Below are positions 8,447-17,362 of a stretch of 64,000 bases of DNA, piece by piece. The stretch comes from Mycolicibacterium litorale (GTDB lineage Bacteria; Actinomycetota; Actinomycetes; Mycobacteriales; Mycobacteriaceae): NCBI RefSeq assembly GCF_014218295.1, contig NZ_AP023287.1, positions 1,364,001 through 1,428,000 on the forward strand, in the 5' to 3' direction. The notes beneath the pieces were generated by a model. It was not told the origin of the DNA. It saw only the letters and a list, made by a program, of their open reading frames with translations, and ran no database searches. The translations under genes were made by a program, and so were the position numbers. Position 1 is the first letter of the stretch; each line of letters starts with the position of its first letter.

Positions 8447-9331
8447 TCATGTGGACTCCAGCAGCTGAAGGGCCCGCTCGACCCGGTCCGGCAGGCGGCG
8501 GCGCCGGCGCAGCACAGCGGGCAGGCGCCGCACGGCTTCGCCTGCGGCCCTGGCGTGTTCGGTGTCGCGCAACGTCGCGCTGAGCAGGGTGCCGGTGGCC
8601 CGCAGGCAGTGTCCGGCGGGGCGGCGCAGCCACGTGGTCAACACGTCGTTGCGCATCACCCGGGCAGCCTGCGCGGCCGTGGTGGCCCGCACCTGCGAGG
8701 GCTGATGCATCGCCACCAGCTCCGGGTAGTAGCACAGGTCCCAGCCCAGTGTCGTCATGTCCACGGCGAGCAGCATCTCCTCACCGCGGAAGTGCAGGAT
8801 GTCGGAGAACCCGCCGGCCTGTTCGAACGCCGCCTTGCGCACGATCGCCGCGCAGGACATGAAGCCGAGGATGGCCGGGCCGGGCAGGTGCGGCGGATGC
8901 CCCAGCGGGCTCTCGGCCAGCATCCTGCTGAAGGCGTCCTCCTCGTCGCGGGGCAGCACGATGGTGCGGGCGGCGAGCAGGCCCACGCTCGGGTAGGCGT
9001 CGAAGACCTGCTCGGCGATGCCGGGAGCGTCGGGTTGCCACCACGAATCGTCGTCGCAGAACGCCACGTACGGGGTCGTCGCGGCCGCGACGCCGGCGTT
9101 GCGGCCCACCGCGCCACGGTTGCTGTCGAGTTCGACCAGCTGGACCCGGCCTGCCGCGCGGGCCGCCAGTCGGTTGACGGTGGCCACCGAGTCGTCGCGG
9201 GAGTCGTTGTCCACCACGATGATCGGGCACTCGGTGGTGTCGAGGAGACGGGCCACGACGGAGGCGAGTTCACCGGCTCGGTCCCGGCTGGCGATCACGA
9301 ACGACGTGCGCGGCGGATTCCGTTGGGCCAT
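8447..9331 (-). CDS. GT2 family glycosyltransferase
   Basis: The 294-residue GT-A enzyme begins MAQRNPPRTSFVIASRDRAGEL with GGAGA ahead of the ATG at 9331. The family motifs are IIVVDNDSRDD and VAFCDDDSWW; the latter holds the metal-binding Asp residues of the DXD site. The middle part resembles rhamnosyl- and galactosyltransferases of mycobacterial cell-wall type. It is the only gene of this locus on the minus strand, convergent with the GT4 gene and divergent from the decarboxylase-like gene. Confidence 0.82.
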   Translation of the reverse strand: MAQRNPPRTSFVIASRDRAGELASVVARLLDTTECPIIVVDNDSRDDSVATVNRLAARAAGRVQLVELDSNRGAVGRNAGVAAATTPYVAFCDDDSWWQPDAPGIAEQVFDAYPSVGLLAARTIVLPRDEEDAFSRMLAESPLGHPPHLPGPAILGFMSCAAIVRKAAFEQAGGFSDILHFRGEEMLLAVDMTTLGWDLCYYPELVAMHQPSQVRATTAAQAARVMRNDVLTTWLRRPAGHCLRATGTLLSATLRDTEHARAAGEAVRRLPAVLRRRRRLPDRVERALQLLEST

Positions 9332-9413
9332 GGTCGTTCTCCTTACCCGGGCGGCCGCCGGGCAAACGGCGTTTCTCCTACTACTTCGGGGGTATTGCGG
9401 CGTGGTGCATGAG

Positions 9414-10397
9414 ATGACCCGGGCTCTGGTCCTCGGTGGTTGCGGATTCGTCGGCGGCCACCTGTGTGAACGACTACTCGCCACCGGCGTCGAGGTGATC
9501 AGCGTCGACGATCTGTCGACCAGCGCGCCCAACGCCGAGAACCTGCTCCGCGACCATGTGGGCTACCGCTTCGTCCGCCACGACATCACCGAACCGCTGA
9601 CGGCTGCGGCGTTTCCGGAACCGGTGGACGTCGTGTTCCACCTCGCGTCACCCGCCTCACCGGTGGATTATCTGCGCCTACCGCTGCACACGCTGCACAC
9701 CGGCGCGATGGGCACCGTCAACGCCCTGGAGGTCGCCGAACGACACGGTGCCCGGCTGGTGCTGGCCTCGACCAGCGAGGTCTACGGTGACCCGCTGGCG
9801 CACCCTCAGGTCGAGACCTACTGGGGCAACGTCAACCCCATCGGCCCGCGCAGCGTGTACGACGAGGCGAAGCGCTACGCCGAGGCGTTGACCTTCGCCC
9901 ACCGGCGCGAACTCGGCACCGACGTGGGGGTGGCGCGGATCTTCAACACCTACGGACCCCGGATGCGCTCCCACGACGGCCGTATGGTGCCCACCTTCAT
10001 CCGCCAGGCGCTGGCGGGCGAACCGATCACGGTGACCGGGACGGGTCGCCAGACCCGATCTCTGTGCTACGTCGACGACACGGTCGAAGGTCTGCTGGCA
10101 CTGGCCCGTTCGGGATACCCGGGGCCGGTCAACATCGGCAACCCGCACGAGGTGACGGTGCAGCATGTGGCCGAGCTGATCCGCGATCTGGCGGGCGCCG
10201 ACTCGGCCGTGGAGTTCGTGGCGGCGGTCGAGGACGACCCGCAACGGCGGTGCCCGGACATCGCGGTCGCCCGTGAGCACCTCGGTTGGGAGCCGCGGGT
10301 GCCCTACCGGGACGGGCTGGCGCGGACGATCGAATGGTTCAGGTCCAGTGGGGCAATGCCCGAATTTGCCGTGGCACAGTCGAAGACAGCGAGTTAG
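9414..10397 (+). CDS. UDP-glucuronate decarboxylase-like extended SDR
   Basis: The 327-residue protein has the NAD-binding GGCGFVGGHL at the N-terminus and catalytic Y149-x3-K153. Around them lies STSEVYGDPLAHPQ..YWGNVNPIGPRSVYDEAKRYAEAL, which is close to UDP-xylose synthase (UXS) and distinguishes it from GalE and RmlB. UXS oxidises and decarboxylates UDP-glucuronate to UDP-xylose. UDP-glucose dehydrogenase, which makes the substrate, is encoded at 18303 in the same locus. The start is taken at ATG 9414; GTG codons at 9402 and 9405 are alternatives. Confidence 0.82.
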   Translation: MTRALVLGGCGFVGGHLCERLLATGVEVISVDDLSTSAPNAENLLRDHVGYRFVRHDITEPLTAAAFPEPVDVVFHLASPASPVDYLRLPLHTLHTGAMGTVNALEVAERHGARLVLASTSEVYGDPLAHPQVETYWGNVNPIGPRSVYDEAKRYAEALTFAHRRELGTDVGVARIFNTYGPRMRSHDGRMVPTFIRQALAGEPITVTGTGRQTRSLCYVDDTVEGLLALARSGYPGPVNIGNPHEVTVQHVAELIRDLAGADSAVEFVAAVEDDPQRRCPDIAVAREHLGWEPRVPYRDGLARTIEWFRSSGAMPEFAVAQSKTAS

Positions 10398-10408
10398 GGG
10401 AACGACGG

Positions 10409-12064
10409 ATGCGAATTCTCGGCATCAACGCGGTATTCCACGATCCGGCCGCCGCCCTCGTGGTGGACGGTGAGATCGTGGCGGCCGCGGAGGAGGAACG
10501 GTTCTCGCGGCGTAAGCACGGTAAGCAGGCGGTGCCGTTCTCCACCTGGGAGATGCCCGTCGCCGCCGCTCGCTGGTGTCTGGAGCAGGCCGGCCTCACC
10601 CCGGCGGATCTCGACGCCGTCGGCTACTCGTACGACCCGAGCCTGATGGACGAGTCCACCACCGGTATGGCCGGGTTGGACCGCGACTGGGAGTACCTGC
10701 GCACGCTCTACGCCGAGCGCGCGCCGCGGTTCCTGCAGTCGGCGCTGCCCGGGTTGGACCCGAGCATCGTGCGCCATGTCCGCCACCACGTGGCGCACGC
10801 GGCGTCGAGCGCGCTGGCCTCGCCGCATCCGGACTGCGCCGTGCTCGTCGTCGATGGCCGCGGTGAGCGGGCCTCCATGCTGGCCGGCACCTACCGCGAC
10901 CAGAAGCTCGACGTGCTTGCGACGCAGTCACTTCCGCATTCGCTGGGCCTGTTCTACGAGGAACTGACCGAACACCTCGGATTCGCCCGCTCCAGCGACG
11001 AGTACAAGGTGATGGCCATGGCGTCCTACGGCACGCCGCGATTCGCCGACCGGTTACGGGAACACGTGTACGCCACCGGCGACGGCGGGTTCCGCACCGG
11101 ACCGGTCGACTGGGAGTCGTTCACCCCGAAACGCAAGGCCGGTGCGGGCAAGGGCCACGCGCTCGACCGTCCAGAACCCGAACACGCCGACCTGGCGTGC
11201 AGCGTGCAGCACGTGGTCGAGGAGGTGCTGCTCGACCTGGTGGGCTGGCTGCGCGGACGCACCGACGCCGACAGCCTGTGCCTGGCCGGAGGAGTGGCGC
11301 TCAACTGCGTCGCCAATTCGAAGATCTACGCGCGCGGCGGTTTCGACAACGTGTGGGTGCAACCGGCCGCGGGCGATTCGGGTACCGCACTGGGCGCCGC
11401 ACTGTCACTGGCCGGTGAGGCCGGGGAACCGATCCGGCCGATGTCGTCGGCCGCGTTGGGCCGCGGTTTCACCGACGACGAGATCGAGGCGACGCTGCGG
11501 GAGGCGGCGGTGCCGTTCGAACGCCCCGACGACTACGCCGCCGCGGTCGGCGACGCGCTGGCCGACGACAAACTCATCGGCTGGTTCCAGGGGCGGGCGG
11601 AGTTCGGTCCCCGCGCCCTGGGCAACCGGTCGCTGCTGGCCGATCCCCGCCGCATCGAGAACCTGGAGCGGCTCAACACCGTCAAGGGCCGCGAGCAGTT
11701 CCGTCCGGTGGCGCCGATGGTGCTCGCCGAGCGGGCCGCCGAGATCTTCTCGGGCGGGCCGATTCCAAGCCGTTACATGCTGTTCGTGCACGAGGTGGCC
11801 GAGCAGTGGCGCTCCCGCATCCCCGCGGTGACCCACGTCGACAACACCGCGCGCATCCAGACCGTGGACCAGAGCCAACCGCTGCTGCACGCCACGATCA
11901 GCCGGTTCGCCGAACGCACCGGTGTGCCGGTGGTCGTCAACACCAGCTTCAACACCGCGGGCCGCCCGATGGTCGACAGCCCACGCGATGCGCTCGAGTG
12001 CTTCGGCAGCAGCCCCATCGACGTGCTGGCGATCGGGCCCTTCCTGGTGCGGAGGGCCGTGTGA
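10409..12064 (+). CDS. NodU/TobZ-type carbamoyltransferase
   Basis: The 551-residue protein has the two-domain layout of O-carbamoyltransferases: a Kae1-like domain starting ILGINAVFHDPAAALVVDGEI with the metal site H126-x3-H130 (HHVAHAA), and a YrdC-like C-terminal domain beginning near residue 399 (FGPRALGNRSLLADPR). The family makes carbamoyl-adenylate from carbamoyl phosphate and ATP, then carbamoylates a sugar hydroxyl, as in Nod factors or tobramycin. The target here is presumably a sugar of the locus glycan. It is 11 nt after the decarboxylase-like gene and overlaps the next gene by 4 nt. Confidence 0.9.
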   Translation: MRILGINAVFHDPAAALVVDGEIVAAAEEERFSRRKHGKQAVPFSTWEMPVAAARWCLEQAGLTPADLDAVGYSYDPSLMDESTTGMAGLDRDWEYLRTLYAERAPRFLQSALPGLDPSIVRHVRHHVAHAASSALASPHPDCAVLVVDGRGERASMLAGTYRDQKLDVLATQSLPHSLGLFYEELTEHLGFARSSDEYKVMAMASYGTPRFADRLREHVYATGDGGFRTGPVDWESFTPKRKAGAGKGHALDRPEPEHADLACSVQHVVEEVLLDLVGWLRGRTDADSLCLAGGVALNCVANSKIYARGGFDNVWVQPAAGDSGTALGAALSLAGEAGEPIRPMSSAALGRGFTDDEIEATLREAAVPFERPDDYAAAVGDALADDKLIGWFQGRAEFGPRALGNRSLLADPRRIENLERLNTVKGREQFRPVAPMVLAERAAEIFSGGPIPSRYMLFVHEVAEQWRSRIPAVTHVDNTARIQTVDQSQPLLHATISRFAERTGVPVVVNTSFNTAGRPMVDSPRDALECFGSSPIDVLAIGPFLVRRAV

Positions 12065-13563
12065 CAGAAGCCGCGACCGCATCGTTTTCCATCGTCGTCC
12101 CGACCATCGGCCGGGAGTCGCTGTATCGGCTGCTGTCGGCACTCGAGGCGGAGAACGGCCCGCCGCCGGACGCGGTGATCTTGGTCGACGACCGGCCCGG
12201 GGGGCCCGAACTCCGCGTCGACAGCAGCCTTGCGGTGACGGTGCTGCGCAGCGGCGGACGCGGGCCCGCGGCCGCGCGCAACACCGGGTGGCGCGCCACG
12301 CGCACGCGGTGGGTTTGCTTCGTCGACGACGACGTCGTACCCCAGCCCGGGTGGCTGGCCGCGCTGGCCGCCGACCTGCGCGGAGCCGACGCATCGGGTG
12401 CCGCGGGCACACAGGCGGTCATCGAGGTGCCCGTCACCCAGGGGCGGCGCGCGACCGACGACGAGAAGCGCACCCAGCGCCTCGCCGACGCCCGGTGGAT
12501 CACCGCGGACATGGCCTACCGACGCGACGTCCTCGTCGCGGTCGGTGGATTCGACGAGCGGTTCCCCAGGGCCTATCGGGAGGACTCCGATATCGCGTTG
12601 CGAATCACCGTCGAGGGCAACGCAATCGTCCAGGGCGCCAGGAGGTCCACCCATCCGGTGGCGAAGGCCACGCTGATGAGCAGTGTGCGCGCGCAGATCG
12701 GCAACCGCGACAACGCGTTGATGCGACGCAAGTTCGGCAGGCGCTGGCGGTCCGAGGTCGGTGAGGGGCGGGGCCGGCTGCCCGCACACACGGCGACGAG
12801 CGCCGCGGCGGCCGTCGCTCTACTCGGCGCCGTCACGGGGCGGCGACGCGCGGCCGCGGGAGGCGCCGCCGCATGGGCGGCCCTGACGCTGGAGTTCGCC
12901 GCGCGCCGGTGGTTCGCCGGACCGCGCACCGTGGGGGAGGCGGGCCGAATGCTGCTCACCAGCGCGCTGATTCCGCCCGTGGCGGTCTACCACCGGCTGC
13001 GTGGCGAGTGGGCGTTCCGCAATGCGCGGCGTGACCCGCCGCTGGCGGTGCTGCTCGACCGTGACGACACGATCATCCGCGACGGGCCCTACCTCAACGA
13101 TCCGGCCGGCGTGGAACCGATGCCCGGCGCGATCGACGCGCTGAGCCGGCTGCGCGACCGCGGGATGCTGCTCGCCGTGGTGACCAACCAGTCCGGGGTC
13201 GCGAAAGGGTTGATCACCGACGACCAGCTCACCGCGGTCAACGCCCGCGTCGACGCCGAACTCGGCCCCTTCGATTCGTGGCAGATCTGCGTGCACGACA
13301 ACGACGACGGCTGCGCCTGCCGCAAACCGGCCCCCGGCATGGTGCAGGCCGCGGCCGAGGCGCTCGGTGTCGATCCGGCGCGGTGCGTGATGATCGGCGA
13401 CACCGGCGGCGACGTCAACGCCGCGCTGTCCGCGCGCGCCGACGCGGTGCTGGTGCCCACCGAACGCACGCTGCCCGAAGAGGTCTCGGAGGCGCGGCGC
13501 AGAGCGCGGGTCGCGGCGACGATCGAGGATGCGGTGGAGCTCATCCTGAGGGACGCCCGATGA
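12061..13563 (+). CDS. fusion: GT2 glycosyltransferase plus GmhB-type HAD phosphatase
   Basis: One 500-residue frame joins two enzymes. Residues 1-~310 are a GT2 with FSIVVPTIGRESLYRLL, VILVDDRPGG and FVDDDVVPQPGW, followed by two hydrophobic segments. Residues ~325-500 are a HisB-N/GmhB HAD domain: nucleophile D333 and acid D335 in LLDRDDTII, TNQSG as motif II, the Zn-type loop C410-x-H412...C418-x-C420 followed by RKP, and MIGDTGGDV as motif IV. GmhB removes the C7 phosphate of heptose 1,7-bisphosphate. The third residue of DxDGT is Asp here. The GTG start overlaps the previous stop by 4 nt. Confidence 0.88.
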   Translation: MTEAATASFSIVVPTIGRESLYRLLSALEAENGPPPDAVILVDDRPGGPELRVDSSLAVTVLRSGGRGPAAARNTGWRATRTRWVCFVDDDVVPQPGWLAALAADLRGADASGAAGTQAVIEVPVTQGRRATDDEKRTQRLADARWITADMAYRRDVLVAVGGFDERFPRAYREDSDIALRITVEGNAIVQGARRSTHPVAKATLMSSVRAQIGNRDNALMRRKFGRRWRSEVGEGRGRLPAHTATSAAAAVALLGAVTGRRRAAAGGAAAWAALTLEFAARRWFAGPRTVGEAGRMLLTSALIPPVAVYHRLRGEWAFRNARRDPPLAVLLDRDDTIIRDGPYLNDPAGVEPMPGAIDALSRLRDRGMLLAVVTNQSGVAKGLITDDQLTAVNARVDAELGPFDSWQICVHDNDDGCACRKPAPGMVQAAAEALGVDPARCVMIGDTGGDVNAALSARADAVLVPTERTLPEEVSEARRRARVAATIEDAVELILRDAR

Positions 13564-13654
13564 GCGCTTGCGCGAAGAGGAGACGGCACCGATGAGCGCT
13601 TGCGCGAAGAGGAGACGGCACCGATGAGCGCTTGCGCGAAGAGGAGACGGCACC
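13559..13654 (+). repeat. three exact 32-bp tandem repeats (MIRU-like) carrying overlapping mini-ORFs
   Basis: The units are 13559-13590, 13591-13622 and 13623-13654, with a partial fourth running into the next gene. Each contains an ATG and a GAAGAGGAGA ribosome site 8 nt before the next ATG. Each encodes the 11-residue peptide MSACAKRRRHR, whose TGA overlaps the next ATG. The ORFs 13560-13595, 13592-13627 and 13624-13659 therefore link the stop of the fusion gene to the GT9 start at 13656. Mycobacterial interspersed repetitive units (MIRUs) show the same style of overlapping small ORFs within operons. Confidence 0.9.
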
Positions 13655-13655
13655 G

Positions 13656-14675
13656 ATGAGCAAAGCTCTGGTCGCTCGACTCGACAGTGCCGGTGACGTG
13701 TTGATCACCGGACCTGCCGTGCGCGCGGTCGCCGAGCACCACGATTCGGTGACGATGCTGGCGGGCCCGCGCGGCCGGGCCGCCGCCGAACTGCTGCCGG
13801 GAGTCGACGAGATCGTCGAATGGCAGGCGCCGTGGGTGGATTTCGACTCACCGGAGCTGACCGCGGGCCACGTCGAGTCGCTGATCAAACAGCTGCGCGA
13901 CATCCGGCCCGACCGCGCGTTCATCTTCACGTCGTTTCACCAGTCGCCGCTGCCACTGGCGCTGATCCTGCGGATGGCCTCGGTGCCGTGGGTGGGGGCG
14001 ATCAGTGAGGACTATCCGGGCACGCTGCTGGACCTGCGTCACCACGTCGAGCCGGGGATCCCCGAACCGGAGCGGGCGCTGTCGCTGGCCGAGGCGGGCG
14101 GGTGCGCCCTGCCCGACGGCGACGACGGCGCGCTGCGGGTGCGTCCGCCCGCGCCGTTGACCGGTGAACTCGCCGAGATCGCAGCCGCGGGACCGTATGT
14201 GGTGTTCCACCCCGGTGCCGCGGTACCCGCGCGCAGGCCGAGTGCCGAACGCAGCGCCGCGATGGTCGCCGCGCTGGCGGCGGCCGGGCACCGCGTGATC
14301 GTCACCGGTGACGCGGCCGAGTCCGACCTCACCCGAGAGGTCGCCGCGGACGTCGCCGTCGACCTCGGGGGCCGCACCACGCTGCCGACGCTGGCGGCCC
14401 TCTACGCCGCGGCCCGCGTGGTGGTGGTGCCCAACACCGGCCCCGCGCACCTCGCGGCCGCCGTCGGGGTTCCGGTGGTGTCGCTGTTCGCTCCGGTGGT
14501 GCCCGCATCGCAGTGGAGCCCGTACGGCAGCACCGTGGTACGGCTCGGAGATCAGGACGCGCCATGCCGGCTGACGCGGGCCCGCACCTGCCCGGTGCCC
14601 GGCCACCCCTGCCTGGACGGCATCACCGATGCCGAACTGCTCGCCGCGGTCGATCGATTGGGAGGAGAACCATGA
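13656..14675 (+). CDS. GT9 family (heptosyltransferase-like) glycosyltransferase
   Basis: The 339-residue GT-B protein resembles WaaC/WaaF heptosyltransferases: ALVARLDSAGDVLITGPAVRAV at the N-terminus, YVVFHPGAAVPARRPS at the start of the donor domain, and VVVVPNTGPAHLAAAVGVPVVSLFAPV, the motif that binds the ADP part of ADP-heptose. It is the first gene after the tandem repeat and uses the last copy's ribosome site. It overlaps gmhA by 4 nt, which supports heptose as the donor sugar. Confidence 0.87.
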   Translation: MSKALVARLDSAGDVLITGPAVRAVAEHHDSVTMLAGPRGRAAAELLPGVDEIVEWQAPWVDFDSPELTAGHVESLIKQLRDIRPDRAFIFTSFHQSPLPLALILRMASVPWVGAISEDYPGTLLDLRHHVEPGIPEPERALSLAEAGGCALPDGDDGALRVRPPAPLTGELAEIAAAGPYVVFHPGAAVPARRPSAERSAAMVAALAAAGHRVIVTGDAAESDLTREVAADVAVDLGGRTTLPTLAALYAAARVVVVPNTGPAHLAAAVGVPVVSLFAPVVPASQWSPYGSTVVRLGDQDAPCRLTRARTCPVPGHPCLDGITDAELLAAVDRLGGEP

Positions 14676-15238
14676 TCGAGACGCACATTTCCGCACTCGC
14701 CGAGGCGTTGACCCGCATCGGCGTCGAGACGCCGAGGGTGAACGCCTGGGGCAGGCACCTCGCCGGGGTGCTCACCTCCGGCGGGCGGTTGTTGGCCTGC
14801 GGCAACGGCGGCAGCGCCGCCGAGGCGCAGCACCTGACCGCCGAACTCGTCGGGCGGTTCCAGGGGGAACGGATTCCGCTGTCGGCGATCTCGTTGCACG
14901 CCGACACCTCGGCGCTCACCGCGATCGGCAACGACTACGGCATCGAAGAGATCTTCGCCAGGGGGGTGCGCGCACACGGTCGCCCCGGTGACGTCCTGGT
15001 CACGCTGTCGACCACCGGCACCAGCCCGAATGTGCTCGCGGCGGTGAAGGCCGGCCACGAGATGGGTTTGACGTGCTGGGCCCTGACCGGTCCGGCGCCG
15101 AACCCGTTGGCCGCCATGTGCGACGACGCGATCTGCGTGGACGCCCCGAGCGGCGCCACGGTGCAGGAGATCCATCTCCTGCTGGTGCACGGGTTGTGCA
15201 TGGCGGTCGACGACGCGGTGGGGATGCCGCATGACTGA
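14672..15238 (+). CDS. gmhA: sedoheptulose 7-phosphate isomerase
   Basis: The 188-residue SIS-domain enzyme converts sedoheptulose 7-phosphate to D-glycero-D-manno-heptose 7-phosphate, the first step to nucleotide-activated heptose. The phosphate loop GNGGSAAEAQH is at residues 44-54; LSTTGTSPNV and QEIHLLLVHGLC carry the other conserved substrate and metal positions (Glu and His). Length fits the GmhA family (about 190). It overlaps hldE by 8 nt. As I recall, M. tuberculosis has a separate gmhA (Rv0113) in a GDP-heptose set, so this may be a second, locus-specific copy. Confidence 0.92.
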   Translation: MIETHISALAEALTRIGVETPRVNAWGRHLAGVLTSGGRLLACGNGGSAAEAQHLTAELVGRFQGERIPLSAISLHADTSALTAIGNDYGIEEIFARGVRAHGRPGDVLVTLSTTGTSPNVLAAVKAGHEMGLTCWALTGPAPNPLAAMCDDAICVDAPSGATVQEIHLLLVHGLCMAVDDAVGMPHD

Positions 15239-16637
15239 ACCGCTCGTCATCGTCGGTGACTCGATGCTCGACGTCGACATCGAGGGCACCGCCACCCGGC
15301 TCAGCCCGGAGGCGCCGGTGCCCGTCGTCGACGCCGAGCGCACCTGGCACCGCCCCGGCGGCGCAGGGCTGGCGGCGGTGCTGGCCGCGCGCGTCGAACG
15401 CGACGTCGTTCTGGTCACCGCGCTCGCCGACGACGCCGACGGACATGCGTTGGCCGCACTGCTCGAAGAGGCCGGTGTGCGGGTGGTGGCGCTGCCGCTG
15501 AGCGGAAGCACCGTCTGCAAGACCAGGATTCGCGCCGCCGGACAGTCGATGCTGCGCCTCGACCACGGCGACGGCACCGCGGCCGGTGGTGAACTGCCCG
15601 CCGAGGTGGGCGTGGTGCTCAACGAAGCGCGCGCGGTGTGCGTGGCCGATTACGGCCGTGGCGTCTGCGCGCACCCCGGTGTGCGGCAGTTGCTGGCCGA
15701 CGTGGCCGAACGGACGCCGGTGGTGTGGGACCCGCACCCGCGAGGCGCCGCCCCGATCCCCGGGTGCTGGCTGGTGACCCCGAATCAAGCTGAGGCCGAA
15801 CGCTTCTCCGAGCGCGGTGACAGCGACGCCCACTCCGCCGAACGGCTGCGCCAGCGGTGGCGGGCGCATGCGGTGTGCGTGACGCTGGGTGCCGGGGGAG
15901 CGGTGCTGGCCAGCGAGGCAGGCAGCGTGCACATCCCGGTGCCCGCTGCGGCGGGGGCGTCCACCGGTCGGCGCGACACCTGTGGCGCCGGGGACCGGTT
16001 CGCGGTCGCGGCCACGCAGGCGTTCGGCGCGGGCGACGACGCCGCGGCGGCGGTCAGCGCGGCGGTCGAGTCGGCGAGCCGCTTCGTCACCACCGGCGGT
16101 GCCGTCGGGGTGTCCCGTGCGGTCGCCGTCGGTGGAAGCCGCCGGGACGCAAGCCAATCGGGTGCGCTCACCGGTGACATCACCGAGGTGCGCGACCGGC
16201 TGCGCAGGCGGGGCGGCACGCTGGTGGCCACCGGCGGGTGCTTCGACCTGCTGCACACCGGACACGTCCGGCTGCTGCACCAGGCCCGTCAACTCGGTGA
16301 TGCGCTGGTGGTGCTGTTGAACTCCGACGACTCGGTGCGCGCACTCAAGGGCCCGAGCCGCCCGGTGATGGCCGCCGAGGACCGGGCGCGGGTGCTGGCC
16401 GCGCTGGCCTGCGTCGACGCCGTCGTCATCTTCGGCGAGTCCTCGCCCGAGGAAGCGCTCGAGCAACTGCGGCCCGACATCTGGGTCAAGGGCGGCGATT
16501 ACACCGAGAGCGACCTGCCCGAAGCCGGCGTCGTGCGGCGGCACGGCGGTGAAGTGGTGCTGTTGCCCACCGTCGCCGGCTACTCCTCATCCAACCTGAT
16601 CGCGGCGGCCAACCAGAGCCACGCTTCGCGGTCGTGA
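15231..16637 (+). CDS. hldE: bifunctional heptose 7-phosphate kinase / heptose 1-phosphate nucleotidyltransferase
   Basis: The 468-residue protein has an N-terminal PfkB kinase (about residues 1-305), with DTCGAGD at 249-255 holding the catalytic Asp, and a C-terminal nucleotidyltransferase (about 325-468) with H342-TG-H345 and VVLLPTVAGYSSSNLI. HldE phosphorylates heptose 7-phosphate at C1, then, after GmhB action, transfers AMP to heptose 1-phosphate to give ADP-heptose. Fusion of both domains is the Gram-negative LPS-core arrangement and contrasts with the HddA/HddC GDP-heptose route. GmhB is supplied by the fusion gene at 12061. Confidence 0.92.
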   Translation: MTEPLVIVGDSMLDVDIEGTATRLSPEAPVPVVDAERTWHRPGGAGLAAVLAARVERDVVLVTALADDADGHALAALLEEAGVRVVALPLSGSTVCKTRIRAAGQSMLRLDHGDGTAAGGELPAEVGVVLNEARAVCVADYGRGVCAHPGVRQLLADVAERTPVVWDPHPRGAAPIPGCWLVTPNQAEAERFSERGDSDAHSAERLRQRWRAHAVCVTLGAGGAVLASEAGSVHIPVPAAAGASTGRRDTCGAGDRFAVAATQAFGAGDDAAAAVSAAVESASRFVTTGGAVGVSRAVAVGGSRRDASQSGALTGDITEVRDRLRRRGGTLVATGGCFDLLHTGHVRLLHQARQLGDALVVLLNSDDSVRALKGPSRPVMAAEDRARVLAALACVDAVVIFGESSPEEALEQLRPDIWVKGGDYTESDLPEAGVVRRHGGEVVLLPTVAGYSSSNLIAAANQSHASRS

Positions 16638-16654
16638 ACCGAAAGGACCCCTGC

Positions 16655-17362
16655 ATGACCTCCACGACACTCGGCAACATCCTCATCACCGGCGGCGCGT
16701 CGGGGCTGGGCGCGGCGACCGTCAAAGCCGTTCGGCAGCACGGCGGTACCCCGCTCGTGCTCGACGTCAACCCGCTGCCCGCCGAGTTCGGCGACGACAT
16801 CGTGTTCGTCCAGTGCGACCTCGCCGACACCGACGCCGTCGAGGCCGCGGTGCGCGAGCTGGCCGACCGGGTGGACGGTCAGGTGCACGGGGTGCTCACC
16901 GCCGCGGGCACCGATGCGTGCGGCAAGCTCGCCGACGTCTCCGTCAAGGACTGGGAACGGGTCATCCACGTCAACCTGCTCGGCACGGCCGCGGTGGTGC
17001 GTTCCGCGCTGCCGTACCTCAAGGCGACCCACGGTCGCATCGTCACGGTGGCGTCCACACTGGGGATCAAGGCGGTCAGCGATGCGACCGCCTACTGCGC
17101 GTCGAAGTTCGGTGTCATCGGCTTCACCCGCGCGCTGGCCGCCGAGCTGGCCGGCGAAGTCGGGGTGACCACCCTGATCCCCGGCGGCATGCACACCGCC
17201 TTCTTCGACAACCGCGACGACCAGTACAAGCCGCCGCCGGACGCGAAGCTGAACCAGCCCGAGAACGTGGCGGAGACAGTGATCTTCGCGCTCACCCAGC
17301 CCGCCGGATGCGAGGTGCGCGAGTTGGTGGTGTGCGCCTCGACGGAGTCCTCGTGGCCCTGA
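16655..17362 (+). CDS. classical short-chain dehydrogenase/reductase
   Basis: The 235-residue SDR has cofactor motif TGGASGLG near residue 9, a catalytic serine in VASTLGI and YCASK (Tyr-x3-Lys). The ATG at 16655 follows GAAAGGA; an upstream GTG at 16634 is less likely. It lies between hldE and a GT9 gene, overlapping the latter by 10 nt. No HldD (ADP-heptose 6-epimerase) is present, so this enzyme may modify the heptose or another nucleotide sugar, but family membership alone does not show the substrate. Confidence 0.82.
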   Translation: MTSTTLGNILITGGASGLGAATVKAVRQHGGTPLVLDVNPLPAEFGDDIVFVQCDLADTDAVEAAVRELADRVDGQVHGVLTAAGTDACGKLADVSVKDWERVIHVNLLGTAAVVRSALPYLKATHGRIVTVASTLGIKAVSDATAYCASKFGVIGFTRALAAELAGEVGVTTLIPGGMHTAFFDNRDDQYKPPPDAKLNQPENVAETVIFALTQPAGCEVRELVVCASTESSWP

